Below, in pieces: positions 1 to 7,416 of a stretch of 11,485 bases of DNA (the stretch's first letter is position 1; the number at the start of each line of letters is the position of its first letter). This DNA is from an uncultured Muribaculaceae bacterium (GTDB taxonomy: Bacteria > Bacteroidota > Bacteroidia > Bacteroidales > Muribaculaceae), in NCBI GenBank assembly GCA_910589095.1, contig CAJUSN010000079.1:1-11485 (forward strand), written 5' to 3'. The notes under the pieces are model-generated. The model made no database searches and was not told where the DNA came from. It worked only from the letters and a program-made list of their open reading frames with translations. Made by a program: the position numbers and the translations under genes.

Positions 1-469
1 GCGTTACATCCTTGATCAGTTCCTTTCCTTTGGCAATGGGTTGCACGAGCACTTGGTGAGTCACAGTTTCAGGGCCACAATATGCAACGCGGGTGTTGTA
101 TTCGCTTGTCACCGGTATTTCGTAAGCCGCCACGTCGACTTTCCCGGAATCAAGCATTGCCACAAGTGCATTGAGGTTAGGGGCCGTGATGAGCTCTACC
201 GTAATGCCTCGGTCTTCGGCAAAACGCGTGATGAGGTCATAATCGTAGCCCATTGGCGTTTCGCGATAAATAAAATATGATGTTGGACTGTAAAGAGTGC
301 CAACCTTGAGTGTATCGGGAAAGGTGTGGTGCTCGTTCTGAGAGCTGTCGGCCTCAGTTGCGTGTGGTGTGCTCTCTTTCTTCACTCCCGAGGAGGAGCA
401 AGAACCGATGGCCGCACTTAAAGTAAATGCGGCCAAGGTTATTGCGTATATTTTCCGCGGAGGTTTCAG
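1..469 (-). CDS. Solute-binding (family 3) lipoprotein, MltF-like, C-terminus off window
   Basis: Partial gene: 156 codons are visible and the 3' end lies left of base 1. The protein opens with a lipoprotein signal peptide: basic stretch KPPRK at residues 2-6, a hydrophobic core, and lipobox IGSC with Cys24. A low-complexity linker rich in S, E and T follows. From about residue 50 it resembles a bacterial solute-binding family 3 domain (DTLKVGTLYSPTSYF, then GYDYDLITRFAEDRGI, then a VDVAAYEIPVTSEY segment). The pattern is closest to the sensor half of MltF-type membrane-bound lytic transglycosylases, which would carry an SLT domain further on; that part is not visible. No ATG or GTG precedes the signal peptide in frame, and an in-frame TGA lies at 491-493. 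The only start giving a complete signal peptide is CTG at 467-469, overlapping the purM stop as CTGA. A TTG at 434-436 is the alternative but removes the basic N-region. Likely co-transcribed and translationally coupled with purM. Confidence 0.8.
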   Translation of the reverse strand, partial: MKPPRKIYAITLAAFTLSAAIGSCSSSGVKKESTPHATEADSSQNEHHTFPDTLKVGTLYSPTSYFIYRETPMGYDYDLITRFAEDRGITVELITAPNLNALVAMLDSGKVDVAAYEIPVTSEYNTRVAYCGPETVTHQVLVQPIAKGKELIKDVT

Positions 470-1635
470 ACGTATTCGTATGTGCCGTTTTCAGAAATTA
501 TGGTCAATTTGTTGGCTGGGGCTTCTTCCACTCGGCCCACAATGCGAGCTTCAATGCCATATTTGCGCGAAATAGCCATGACATCCTCGGCATATTCCGG
601 TTTGAGATATATTTCCATTCGGTGGCCCATATTGAACACCTTGTACATCTCTTTCCAGTCTGTTCCTGACTGTTCCTGAATAAGACGGAAGAGGGGAGGG
701 ATGGGGAAGAGATTGTCTTTGATCACGTGTTTGTTTTCCACGAAGTGCATCACTTTGGTCTGGGCTCCCCCCGAGCAGTGGACCATTCCATGGATTTTGT
801 CGCGCATGCAGTCAAGAATGGCCTTTATTACCGGAGCATATGTACGTGTGGGCGAGAGCACGAGTTTGCCTGCATCCAGCGGTGAGTCGGCAACCTCAGA
901 GGTCAAGCCCATTGCTCCGCTGTAGATCAGTTCGGCCGGTACTGCGGCATCGAAGCTTTCGGGGTATTTCTCTGCAATATCATGAGCGAACACGTCGTGG
1001 CGAGCCGATGTGAGACCGTTGCTGCCCATACCGCCGTTATATTCCGATTCGTAGGTAGCTTGTCCGTAGGAAGAGAGCCCTACAATGACATCGCCGGCAG
1101 CTATATTGGCATTATTGATGACGTCGGAGCGCTTCATGCGACAAGTTACTGTGCTGTCTACGATAATCGTGCGTACGAGGTCGCCAACGTCGGCAGTTTC
1201 TCCTCCTGTGCTGATTGCGTTTACACCAAGTTCGCGAAGACGTGCGAGCAATTCTTCAGTTCCGTTAATTATGGCTGAGATTACTTCGCCGGGAATGAGC
1301 AACTTGTTGCGCCCAATTGTGGAGCTTACGAGAATATTGTCAGTTGCTCCCACACACAGCAGGTCATCGATGTTCATTATCAGAGCATCCTGCGCAATGC
1401 CTTTCCATACGCTTAGGTCGCCTGTCTCGCGCCAATAGATATATGCGAGCGAGGACTTGGTGCCGGCACCGTCGGCGTGCATGATGTTGCAATACTCGCT
1501 GTCGCCCCCTAACACGTCGGGGATAATCTTACAGAATGCCTTGGGATAAAGGCCTTTATCCACATTCTTTATGGCAGCGTGGACATCTTCTTTCGATGCT
1601 GAAACACCGCGTAGGTCATAGCGTTGATCCTTCAT
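466..1635 (-). CDS. purM: Phosphoribosylformylglycinamidine cyclo-ligase (AIR synthetase), PurM type
   Basis: PurM closes the imidazole ring of FGAM with ATP to give AIR, the fifth step of de novo purine synthesis in the cytosol. The 389-residue protein shows the PurM/ATP-grasp-unrelated AIRS fold signatures: DGAGTK at 55-60 (phosphate/ATP loop), acidic NIDDL at 88-92, GGETAD at 144-149, and GSNGLTSAR at 204-212, which matches the SNG-x-T/S-x-x-R motif. It is longer than the roughly 345-residue E. coli enzyme and diverges from it, with an insertion around YIYWRETGDLSVWKG. From memory, Bacteroidetes carry this longer form. The ATG at 1633-1635 lacks a Shine-Dalgarno, as is usual in this phylum. 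It lies 90 bp downstream of cdsA on the same strand, with no clear terminator or consensus promoter between, so read-through from cdsA is possible. Its stop overlaps the next lipoprotein start. A PurM paralogue of other function cannot be excluded. Confidence 0.85.
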   Translation of the reverse strand: MKDQRYDLRGVSASKEDVHAAIKNVDKGLYPKAFCKIIPDVLGGDSEYCNIMHADGAGTKSSLAYIYWRETGDLSVWKGIAQDALIMNIDDLLCVGATDNILVSSTIGRNKLLIPGEVISAIINGTEELLARLRELGVNAISTGGETADVGDLVRTIIVDSTVTCRMKRSDVINNANIAAGDVIVGLSSYGQATYESEYNGGMGSNGLTSARHDVFAHDIAEKYPESFDAAVPAELIYSGAMGLTSEVADSPLDAGKLVLSPTRTYAPVIKAILDCMRDKIHGMVHCSGGAQTKVMHFVENKHVIKDNLFPIPPLFRLIQEQSGTDWKEMYKVFNMGHRMEIYLKPEYAEDVMAISRKYGIEARIVGRVEEAPANKLTIISENGTYEYV

Positions 1636-1725
1636 TGATTGTTAATGGCTTGTTGGTTTATTATCTATGTGAGTGTTGCGTGGGGTGGGTTGTGGAGAGT
1701 ATGAGCCCCACCATCATTAGTCCTG

Positions 1726-2559
1726 TCAATTGCTGAGAAGAGTGATAAAGTAGAGGTAAACGGCCGATGCCGGAAATACAAAAAGAAGTGAGTCTATGCG
1801 ATCAAGCATACCTCCGTGACCCGGGAGAATGTTGCCGCTGTCTTTTACTCCGACAGCGCGCTTGATCATCGATTCGAAAAGGTCGCCAAGCGTAGAGAAT
1901 ACGCTGACCACTGCGCCCAATGCTAAATATACACCAATATTTCCGCCGTAAAACTCGGGGAGAAGAATATTGGCTGCCGCTCCGGTGAGTAGGCAGAAGA
2001 TGAATCCGCCCCAGAAACCTTCCCATGATTTTTTTGGGGAGAGGCGTTCAAAGAGTTTGTGACGTCCTATGAGTGATCCCACGAGGAATGCGCCGGTGTC
2101 ATTGAGCCAAATCATAATAAATATGAGCAGCACACATTCAGGTCCTACAAAATAGTCCATGCAGCATGCCGTGGCCAATGGTAATGCAACGTATCCAATG
2201 GCCATTGCCGAAGTCGAGATCTCCTTTATTGGGGACGAGGTGTGAAGATAAAGCTGAAGAACGCCTCGCAGAAGTATCAGGAACGTCACTTCGGCCCCAA
2301 CAGTCATCAGAACCGAAGGTCTGCCTCCTGAGAGTGCCATAGCAGCAACGATTGAAATGCCGGTCAAGAGGTCGAGTAGTGTGGCCGGAGTCATTCGGGC
2401 AGTCTCCCCCTTGAACATCCTGATCATCTCCCACATTCCAGCCAACGCGAATAAACAGCAGAGCAGGCTGAACCATGTAAGACCACCCCATAATAAAGAG
2501 GCAACAATCAGGCCAACATAAATAGCACCGGTGAGAGTGCGAACGAGTAATTTTTTCAT
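1726..2559 (-). CDS. cdsA: Phosphatidate cytidylyltransferase (CDP-diglyceride synthase)
   Basis: Integral inner-membrane enzyme that makes CDP-diacylglycerol from phosphatidic acid and CTP, the branch point of phospholipid synthesis. The 277-residue protein is mostly hydrophobic, with about eight potential membrane segments. Near the C-terminus, residues 230-256, it carries the complete family signature: S-x-x-K-R, then K-D-S-G, then LPGHGG, then DRID, with every key residue present. Length is normal for the family. The N-terminus MKKLLVRTLTGAIYVG is typical, and the start at 2557-2559 sits about 20 bases after the predicted transcription start. In many Bacteroidetes cdsA follows rsfS and ftsH. 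Here it instead has its own promoter behind the terminator of the TPR gene, and purM lies downstream. Confidence 0.96.
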   Translation of the reverse strand: MKKLLVRTLTGAIYVGLIVASLLWGGLTWFSLLCCLFALAGMWEMIRMFKGETARMTPATLLDLLTGISIVAAMALSGGRPSVLMTVGAEVTFLILLRGVLQLYLHTSSPIKEISTSAMAIGYVALPLATACCMDYFVGPECVLLIFIMIWLNDTGAFLVGSLIGRHKLFERLSPKKSWEGFWGGFIFCLLTGAAANILLPEFYGGNIGVYLALGAVVSVFSTLGDLFESMIKRAVGVKDSGNILPGHGGMLDRIDSLLFVFPASAVYLYFITLLSN

Positions 2560-2587
2560 TATTCGGTCCGGGTTCTTTGAGTTTACG

Positions 2588-2619
2588 CAAAATTACTCCA
2601 AAACTGATGGTTTTCCAAA
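2588..2619 (-). promoter_or_regulatory. Bacteroidetes-type housekeeping promoter of cdsA
   Basis: On the minus strand, TTTG (2619-2616) is followed by a 20-nt spacer and TAATTTTG (2595-2588). This matches the Bacteroidetes primary sigma consensus TTTG/TAnnTTTG exactly. The predicted transcript start near 2580 leaves a leader of about 20 nt before the cdsA ATG. It lies just after the terminator of the upstream TPR gene, consistent with a fresh transcription unit. Confidence 0.75.
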
Positions 2620-2697
2620 TCTACATGCATAAACTTTCTTTCACAACCCGAAATATCTCCCGATATTGTTACCTTTATTCACGAAAGAGGTATGAAC

Positions 2698-2733
2698 AAA
2701 AACTGCCGGGATCCATAGTGTGGATTCCGGCAG
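2698..2733 (-). terminator. Intrinsic terminator of the PstS-like/TPR cluster
   Basis: Arms 2722-2733 and 2703-2714 form a 12-bp GC-rich stem with one non-Watson-Crick position and a 7-nt loop. On the minus strand the stem is followed directly by five T (2702-2698). It starts about 25 bp after the stop codon of the TPR gene, which it should terminate. Confidence 0.85.
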
Positions 2734-2757
2734 AATGAAATTTTGTAGGACGCGTTT

Positions 2758-4374
2758 TTAGAGGGCGTTGTAGATCTCTTTGATCTGCTGGTCATCGGGG
2801 TCAAGCTCAAGGTATTTTCCGAAACATTCCTTAGCTTTGGCATTGTCCTTAATCGAGGCATAGTATGCGCCGAGGTTGCGGTAAGCTGTTGCGAAGTCGG
2901 ATTTATATGTATCCATGAGTGAGGGCTCTTCGGCCAGGCGGGTCAGCATCTGCTCGTAGATTGCAGTGGATTCAGGATTGAGCTGATTCTTGGAGCGGGT
3001 TAGGTAGAGACGGGCTTTTGCAGCAAGGAGCTGGGGATTGCCGGGCGCTTTTTCAAGAGCCATGTCCATGTATTTGATGGCTTTGTCGGCATTGGCGGTG
3101 CGCTCAGCATCATTGTCGAAGTTGTCCTTGGCAAGGTTGGCGTAGCGGTTTGACATTGCATAGAGGTCGTTCAAGCCGCCATTGCCGGAATTGAGATACT
3201 CTTCAAGGATTTCAACGCTCTTGGCATTGTCGCCTGCAGCAGCATAAGCGGCTGAAAGACGTGGCTTGAGAGAAGCGTCATCAGGATTTTCCTTGATGGC
3301 TTTTTCATATACGGTCACAGCTTCTGCACCACGGTCGTTCTGAATGAGGGCTTCACCATAGAGCTTATAGTCATTGGGTACGAGGGTAGTGTTGGAGTTG
3401 AACAGTTTCTGGGCAGCTTCAAGAGCTTCGGGCCATTTCTTGAGGGCCTCATAGTTTAGGGTCAGGATTCGGTACATGGGATATACGGTAGCATCGGAAG
3501 CGAGCACCTTGTTGGCCCATTCAATTGACTGGTCATACTCGCCTGCAGAGTAGAGTAGACCGGCGTAGCGCTGTTCGTCACGGCGGAAGTGGTTGGGGTT
3601 CTGTACGTATTTCTCATACTGCTTCCACGCGCGTCCGAGCTGTTCGTTTTCATAATATTTTTCAGCGAGTTCACGCTGTGCTAGGGCCGACTGGGGATAA
3701 CGTTCGTTGAACTCTTCAAGACGCTGGATAGCATAATCACGACCAATGGGAACCTGGAAATAGGTCTGTGCATATTTCACGTAGGCTTCGCGGTTGATTT
3801 CGCCTTTTTCCTTTGACTGCTCGATGGCCATTTCGTAGAGACCTGATGCTTTGTTGGGGTCACCGGCTTCCATATCACCCTGAAGCACGTAAACGGCAGG
3901 TTCAGTGTTTTTAGATTCCTTGAATGCTTTCTTGATATAGTTGTCGATCTCCTTTTTGTAAGCTACGGGATCAGCATTCCAATAAGCGCGAGCCACGTAG
4001 GCCATCACTTCGGTATCCTTCTTGTTGATGTTGAGCGCTTCCTTGAAATATTTTTCAGCTTCGGACTTGTTGCCTGACTTGAGCGCGAGCTCACCAAGGC
4101 CCACATAGTTGAGGGCATATTTGGGATTAGCGGCGATTCCTGCGTCGAAGCGCTGTTTAGCGGCAGCGGCATTGTTGTTTTTAATGTCGATGCAACCAAG
4201 ATAGTAGCTGGAGATGGCTTTGTCGGTGGAAGGATCATTGAATGTGTTGTCCAAAATGATCTTGGCTTCTTCCATACGTCCGGCGTTGAAGTTGTCAACA
4301 CCGTCCTGATAGCCCTGAGCCGAAGCTGTCAGTGCAGCTCCGGCCACGAGTGAAAACAAAAGTTTCTTTTTCAT
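2758..4374 (-). CDS. Secreted tetratricopeptide-repeat protein
   Basis: A 538-residue exported protein. The signal peptide is MKKKLLFSLVAGAALTASA, with an A-S-A cleavage site before Gln20, so it is probably periplasmic. The rest is almost entirely alpha-helical TPR-like repeats. Clear units include NPKYALNYVGLGELALKSG, then AEKYFKEALNINKKD (about residues 84-122), a unit around SIEWANKVLASD, one around AVTVYEKAIKENPDD, one around AIKYMDMALEKAPGN, and a canonical C-terminal unit ending in AKECFGKYLELDPDD. I estimate eight or more repeats and see no enzymatic domain. TPR arrays serve as protein-protein scaffolds. The closely spaced upstream gene is a PstS-like lipoprotein (90 bp away). From memory, this pair recurs in Bacteroidetes near TonB/ExbBD energy-transducing genes, which would suggest a role in envelope transport; that link is inference. 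The 90-bp leader is AT-rich without a clear consensus promoter. A strong terminator follows. Confidence 0.9.
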   Translation of the reverse strand: MKKKLLFSLVAGAALTASAQGYQDGVDNFNAGRMEEAKIILDNTFNDPSTDKAISSYYLGCIDIKNNNAAAAKQRFDAGIAANPKYALNYVGLGELALKSGNKSEAEKYFKEALNINKKDTEVMAYVARAYWNADPVAYKKEIDNYIKKAFKESKNTEPAVYVLQGDMEAGDPNKASGLYEMAIEQSKEKGEINREAYVKYAQTYFQVPIGRDYAIQRLEEFNERYPQSALAQRELAEKYYENEQLGRAWKQYEKYVQNPNHFRRDEQRYAGLLYSAGEYDQSIEWANKVLASDATVYPMYRILTLNYEALKKWPEALEAAQKLFNSNTTLVPNDYKLYGEALIQNDRGAEAVTVYEKAIKENPDDASLKPRLSAAYAAAGDNAKSVEILEEYLNSGNGGLNDLYAMSNRYANLAKDNFDNDAERTANADKAIKYMDMALEKAPGNPQLLAAKARLYLTRSKNQLNPESTAIYEQMLTRLAEEPSLMDTYKSDFATAYRNLGAYYASIKDNAKAKECFGKYLELDPDDQQIKEIYNAL

Positions 4375-4464
4375 TTTACGCTGTTTATTATTTTTTGGTA
4401 TTATATTTTTAGATTAAAAATTTCTTGTCTGTCTAATGGATTGACCGAAATGGCAAGTGCAGGT

Positions 4465-5460
4465 TTAATTGAGCTGTACAGCCGTTGTGCTTTGCACCAC
4501 TTTGGGCAGCACTCCTGAAACCTGAATAAGTTTCTGGCCCTGGAAACCTGTAACGAAACTGTAGAAACCATGGGCAAGCGAACCGTTCACGCCTGTGCTG
4601 ATGAGATAAATCTGTCGGAAGAGCGGATAATCGCCATTGAAAATGTAGATCTGGTAAGGCTTGTAGGCAGTCATGCTGTGGGGCGACTGCACTTTGAGAA
4701 CCTTCACATTGGTCTTGAATTTCTGGTCTATAGTGTCGTTACGTTCAATTACTTTGGTGAGTTCTTCGGCGGAGAGATGGCGGCCTTCCATGTCGTCATT
4801 GATCCAGCTCACACCAATGATTCCAATGGCGTTTTTATTCTTTTCCACTGCTTCAAAAACAGCGGGAGGAGTTTTCTGCGCATAGCAGTTGGGGCCAAGT
4901 TCGCCACCGTTGAGAAGAGAGTCACGCATGTATTTAACGGTGGATGAACCTTGATGGTCAAAAACCACACTGATTTTGCCAAGCTTAGACCCGGGAACTA
5001 CTTTGTCCCATTCGGTAAGTTTGCCCGAGAGGATGTCACGCAAATCGGTCAGGTCCATTATTTCCATGGAATTTTCCGGGTTTACGATCAACGCAAGCGC
5101 GTCGACTGCAATTTGACTTTGACGCACCTGTTTTTTGTGACTCTTGAGATATTTCACTTCCTCGTCAGTGAGCTTGCGTGTGGTCACGGCAAGCTTCGCG
5201 CTGAAATTGAGCAGGGAGTCTATTGCAGCGTTTTCATCAACATAGTAGGGCATGATGTTGGCGTTTGGATAGATGTACTCATAAACATCTATCTCCTGAG
5301 AAATGATGTCCTCGAATGATGCGTCGCATGCAATTTCAGTGATGCCCGAGGCGATAGTGGTGGATTTTCCACCTTTATCCTCGCTGTTGCCACATGAACT
5401 TGCCAAAGCGGTCAGTGCGACAGCTCCGGCAAGAAAGAGTTTGGAGATGGGCTTTTTCAT
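4465..5460 (-). CDS. PstS-like substrate-binding lipoprotein
   Basis: A 331-residue lipoprotein with signal peptide MKKPISKLFLAGAVALTALA and lipobox ASSC at Cys23. The mature part reads as a PBP-like (PstS-type) domain: IACDASFEDIISQEIDVYEY at about 43-62, AKLAVTTRKLTDEE at 88-101, and the family-typical DALALIVNPEN followed by LTDLRDILSGKLTEWDKV at about 120-154. A glycine/serine loop, DHQGSSTVKYMRD, lies at 168-180. A classic PstS has an early D-G-S-S/T phosphate loop; here the matching place reads C-D-A-S-F, so phosphate binding is not assured. No pstC, pstA or pstB is nearby. The neighbours are a two-helix membrane protein upstream (67 bp) and a TPR protein downstream (90 bp), all on the same strand. 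The start codon is at 5458-5460, without a Shine-Dalgarno. Confidence 0.88.
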   Translation of the reverse strand: MKKPISKLFLAGAVALTALASSCGNSEDKGGKSTTIASGITEIACDASFEDIISQEIDVYEYIYPNANIMPYYVDENAAIDSLLNFSAKLAVTTRKLTDEEVKYLKSHKKQVRQSQIAVDALALIVNPENSMEIMDLTDLRDILSGKLTEWDKVVPGSKLGKISVVFDHQGSSTVKYMRDSLLNGGELGPNCYAQKTPPAVFEAVEKNKNAIGIIGVSWINDDMEGRHLSAEELTKVIERNDTIDQKFKTNVKVLKVQSPHSMTAYKPYQIYIFNGDYPLFRQIYLISTGVNGSLAHGFYSFVTGFQGQKLIQVSGVLPKVVQSTTAVQLN

Positions 5461-5527
5461 ACCAATTTAAAATCCGGTGGGAACGATGTTAGCAGATGCT
5501 TAAGAAGGATTAAGTGTGTCGTTGAGG

Positions 5528-5770
5528 CTATTCGTAGCGGGTGGTAACGTCTTCGTCAATTCCTTTAAACTGACGGAACGCGCGCCATCCACCATAAATG
5601 ATGAACAGGATGCCACCAACCCAACGCAACCATTCCCAGTTTCCGCTAAGTTGCGGGAAGAATCCACAAAGGAACAGAACGCCCATGGCAAGGTATATCA
5701 CAATCATGATGATTCCAAACACATTGCGCATTGTGCGGGGCATATTAGATTTCTTCTTTTCAGTTTCCAT
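5528..5770 (-). CDS. Small two-helix membrane protein, function unknown
   Basis: An 80-residue protein with a charged N-terminus (METEKKKSN) and two predicted membrane segments, at about 15-37 (NVFGIIMIVIYLAMGVLFLC) and 47-64 (WLRWVGGILFIIYGGWRAF). It ends in a polar tail. The second segment, with its GGILFIIYG pattern followed by a basic WRAFRQFK, resembles small conserved membrane proteins of Bacteroidales. I do not know its function. The frame stays open for another 141 bases upstream to a GTG at 5911, but that extension is compositionally unlike protein from a conserved family (rich in P, H and S). The ATG at 5768-5770 gives a clean membrane protein, so I chose it. It is followed after 67 bp by the PstS-like gene and may belong to the same envelope cluster. 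Confidence 0.75.
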   Translation of the reverse strand: METEKKKSNMPRTMRNVFGIIMIVIYLAMGVLFLCGFFPQLSGNWEWLRWVGGILFIIYGGWRAFRQFKGIDEDVTTRYE

Positions 5771-6017
5771 AACTTTAGTTATTAAACGGTTACACATCTT
5801 TGAATGAGGGATGGCCGAATGGGGGTGTCCTTGCCGAGCCTCTTTTATAACTTTAACACTTTCCGGAGCGGATTGTTCGGGCTCGACGGCTACTGTCAAA
5901 GATGCTCTCACCGGCGACGGAAGTTTTTCTGCGTGTAAAGTTAACGAAAAATGTTAACACTTTCATGATTTCCCGAGATATTATATTCTATTAACATCCC
6001 GTTTCGGCCAAATTTTG

Positions 6018-6025
6018 TAATTTTG
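6018..6025 (+). promoter_or_regulatory. Likely -7 element of the rarA promoter
   Basis: TAATTTTG matches the Bacteroidetes -7 consensus TAnnTTTG exactly. It would start transcription near 6032, about 22 nt before the rarA ATG. No TTTG is seen at the expected -33 spacing, so only half of the promoter is supported. Confidence 0.45.
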
Positions 6026-6053
6026 TCTCTGACGCAAACCTCAAGTGCATATT

Positions 6054-7337
6054 ATGAACCAACCACTCGCTGAGCGACTCAGACCAAAAACTATAGATGA
6101 ATATGTAGGGCAAACCCACATAGTGGGCCCCGGTGCAATTGTACGACGCATGATTGAGTCGGGCAATATTGCATCATTTATCCTTTGGGGGCCTCCCGGA
6201 GTGGGGAAGACAACATTGGCACGGATCATAGCAAATACCACCAATGCACCGTTTCATACATTGAGCGCTGTGAACGCAGGAGTCAAAGATGTTAGAGAAG
6301 TACTGCTTCAGTGTAAATCAGAAGCAGGAAGTATGTTTGCGCGCCATCGGCCGATACTATTTATTGATGAAATACATCGCTTCAACAAATCTCAGCAAGA
6401 TAGTCTGTTGGGTGCAGTTGAGGATGGAACGGTCACATTGATAGGAGCAACTACGGAGAATCCTTCATTTGAGGTGATACGTCCGTTGCTCTCTCGCGCG
6501 CAGGTTTATACTCTCAAGCCGCTTTCCGACATTGAACTCAATCAGCTTTTTCAACGGGCCATATCCTCCGATGATGTAATTCTTTCGCACGGAGTGAATG
6601 TGGAGTCAACCTCGGCGTTATTTCGCTTTGCGGGAGGCGATGCACGAAAATTGCTCAATATTCTTGATTTGCTTGAGCAGTCCACGCCCCAGGATGCTCC
6701 AATACAGATCGATGATGCAACGGTCACAGCCTCGCTGCAGCGTAATCCGGCGGCTTACGACAAGAACGGAGAGATGCACTATGATATCATATCAGCATTC
6801 ATCAAATCGCTCCGCGGGTCAGATCCGGACGCAGCCATATATTGGATGGCTCGGATGATCGAAGGCGGAGAAGAGCCGGAGTTCATAGCACGCAGGATGG
6901 TGATTTTTGCAGCTGAAGATGTAGGTTTGGCGAATCCGAACGCTTTGCTGCTTGCCAACGCCACCTTCGACACCATACATAAGATTGGTTGGCCAGAGGG
7001 TAGAATTCCAATGGCTGAGTGCGCTATTTATCTTGCCACCTCACCTAAAAGCAACACGGCATATTGTGCAATTGATGCAGCACTGGACTATGTGCGATCA
7101 ACCGGGAATATGCCTGTGCCGCTGCATTTGCGCAATGCCCCAACCAAATTGATGAAAGATATGGGGTACGGGCACAATTATCTTTATCCTCACAATTACC
7201 CCGGAAATTTTGTCAAGCAACAATACTTTCCGGATGCTGCCGGGCATCCTGTTTTCTGGCATCCGGGAGCTAATGCAGCCGAGCAGCGTTCCGCGCAGTT
7301 GCAAGCTCACCGCTGGAGCGAGTCTACAGAAGAGTAG
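6054..7337 (+). CDS. rarA: Replication-associated recombination protein A (AAA+ ATPase, MgsA/RarA)
   Basis: RarA is a tetrameric AAA+ ATPase related to clamp-loader subunits. It acts in the cytoplasm at stalled replication forks and single-strand/double-strand junctions. The 427-residue protein has Walker A GPPGVGKT (46-53), Walker B ILFIDE followed by IHRF (101-110), sensor 1 GATTENPSF (131-139), and the LLSRAQV arginine-finger region (Arg148). The C-terminal RarA oligomerisation domain is present (AIYWMARMIEGGEEPEFIARR, cut here to its core, then EDVGLANPNALL and YLATSPKSNTAY). Length is normal for the family. A GTG at 6045 could add three residues, but the ATG at 6054 gives the conserved N-terminus MNQPLAERLRPKTIDEYVGQ and sits better relative to the -7 box. 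It is transcribed away from the small membrane gene. The sigma factor gene starts 79 bp downstream on the same strand. Confidence 0.97.
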   Translation: MNQPLAERLRPKTIDEYVGQTHIVGPGAIVRRMIESGNIASFILWGPPGVGKTTLARIIANTTNAPFHTLSAVNAGVKDVREVLLQCKSEAGSMFARHRPILFIDEIHRFNKSQQDSLLGAVEDGTVTLIGATTENPSFEVIRPLLSRAQVYTLKPLSDIELNQLFQRAISSDDVILSHGVNVESTSALFRFAGGDARKLLNILDLLEQSTPQDAPIQIDDATVTASLQRNPAAYDKNGEMHYDIISAFIKSLRGSDPDAAIYWMARMIEGGEEPEFIARRMVIFAAEDVGLANPNALLLANATFDTIHKIGWPEGRIPMAECAIYLATSPKSNTAYCAIDAALDYVRSTGNMPVPLHLRNAPTKLMKDMGYGHNYLYPHNYPGNFVKQQYFPDAAGHPVFWHPGANAAEQRSAQLQAHRWSESTEE

Positions 7338-7374
7338 CAGCCGGCGCAAAATGTAATAAAAAAAGGAGCTGCGT

Positions 7375-7401
7375 TGTAACGCAAGTGTCATTTCCTACGT
7401 C
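7375..7401 (+). promoter_or_regulatory. Candidate ECF-sigma promoter upstream of the sigma gene
   Basis: TGTAAC (7375-7380), a 17-nt spacer, then CGTC (7398-7401). This resembles the general ECF promoter form (AAC at -35, CGT at -10, 16-17 nt apart) known from Bacillus ECF sigmas such as SigX, SigM and SigW. Transcription would start about 8 nt before the sigma-factor ATG. The -35 part lies within the near-palindrome TGCGTTGTAACGCA (7370-7383), which could instead be a repressor site. The match is short, so chance is a real alternative. Confidence 0.4.
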
Positions 7402-7416
7402 ATATTATCAGACAAC

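Noticed and set aside
41..280. Plus-strand reading frame opposite the left-edge lipoprotein
   Set aside because: The minus strand encodes a convincing signal peptide and solute-binding domain; the plus-strand frame is its shadow.
1640..1725. Possible terminator between cdsA and purM (CCCACC / GGTGGG arms)
   Set aside because: Only about six pairs form, the loop is long, and no T-tract follows on the minus strand.
5771..5911. Longer form of the small membrane protein starting at GTG 5911 (127 residues)
   Set aside because: The 47-residue extension has no recognisable structure and puts a non-family stretch ahead of two membrane helices. The ATG at 5770 gives a compact protein.
5850..5966. 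37-codon minus-strand reading frame starting MKVLTFFVN
   Set aside because: It is short, basic and without a clear signal or family pattern, and it overlaps promoter-like sequence; not supportable.
7337..7372. Possible stem GCAGC/GCTGC after rarA with an A-run between
   Set aside because: It has a five-pair stem with a loop of more than 25 nt and no T-tract after it, so it does not look like a terminator.
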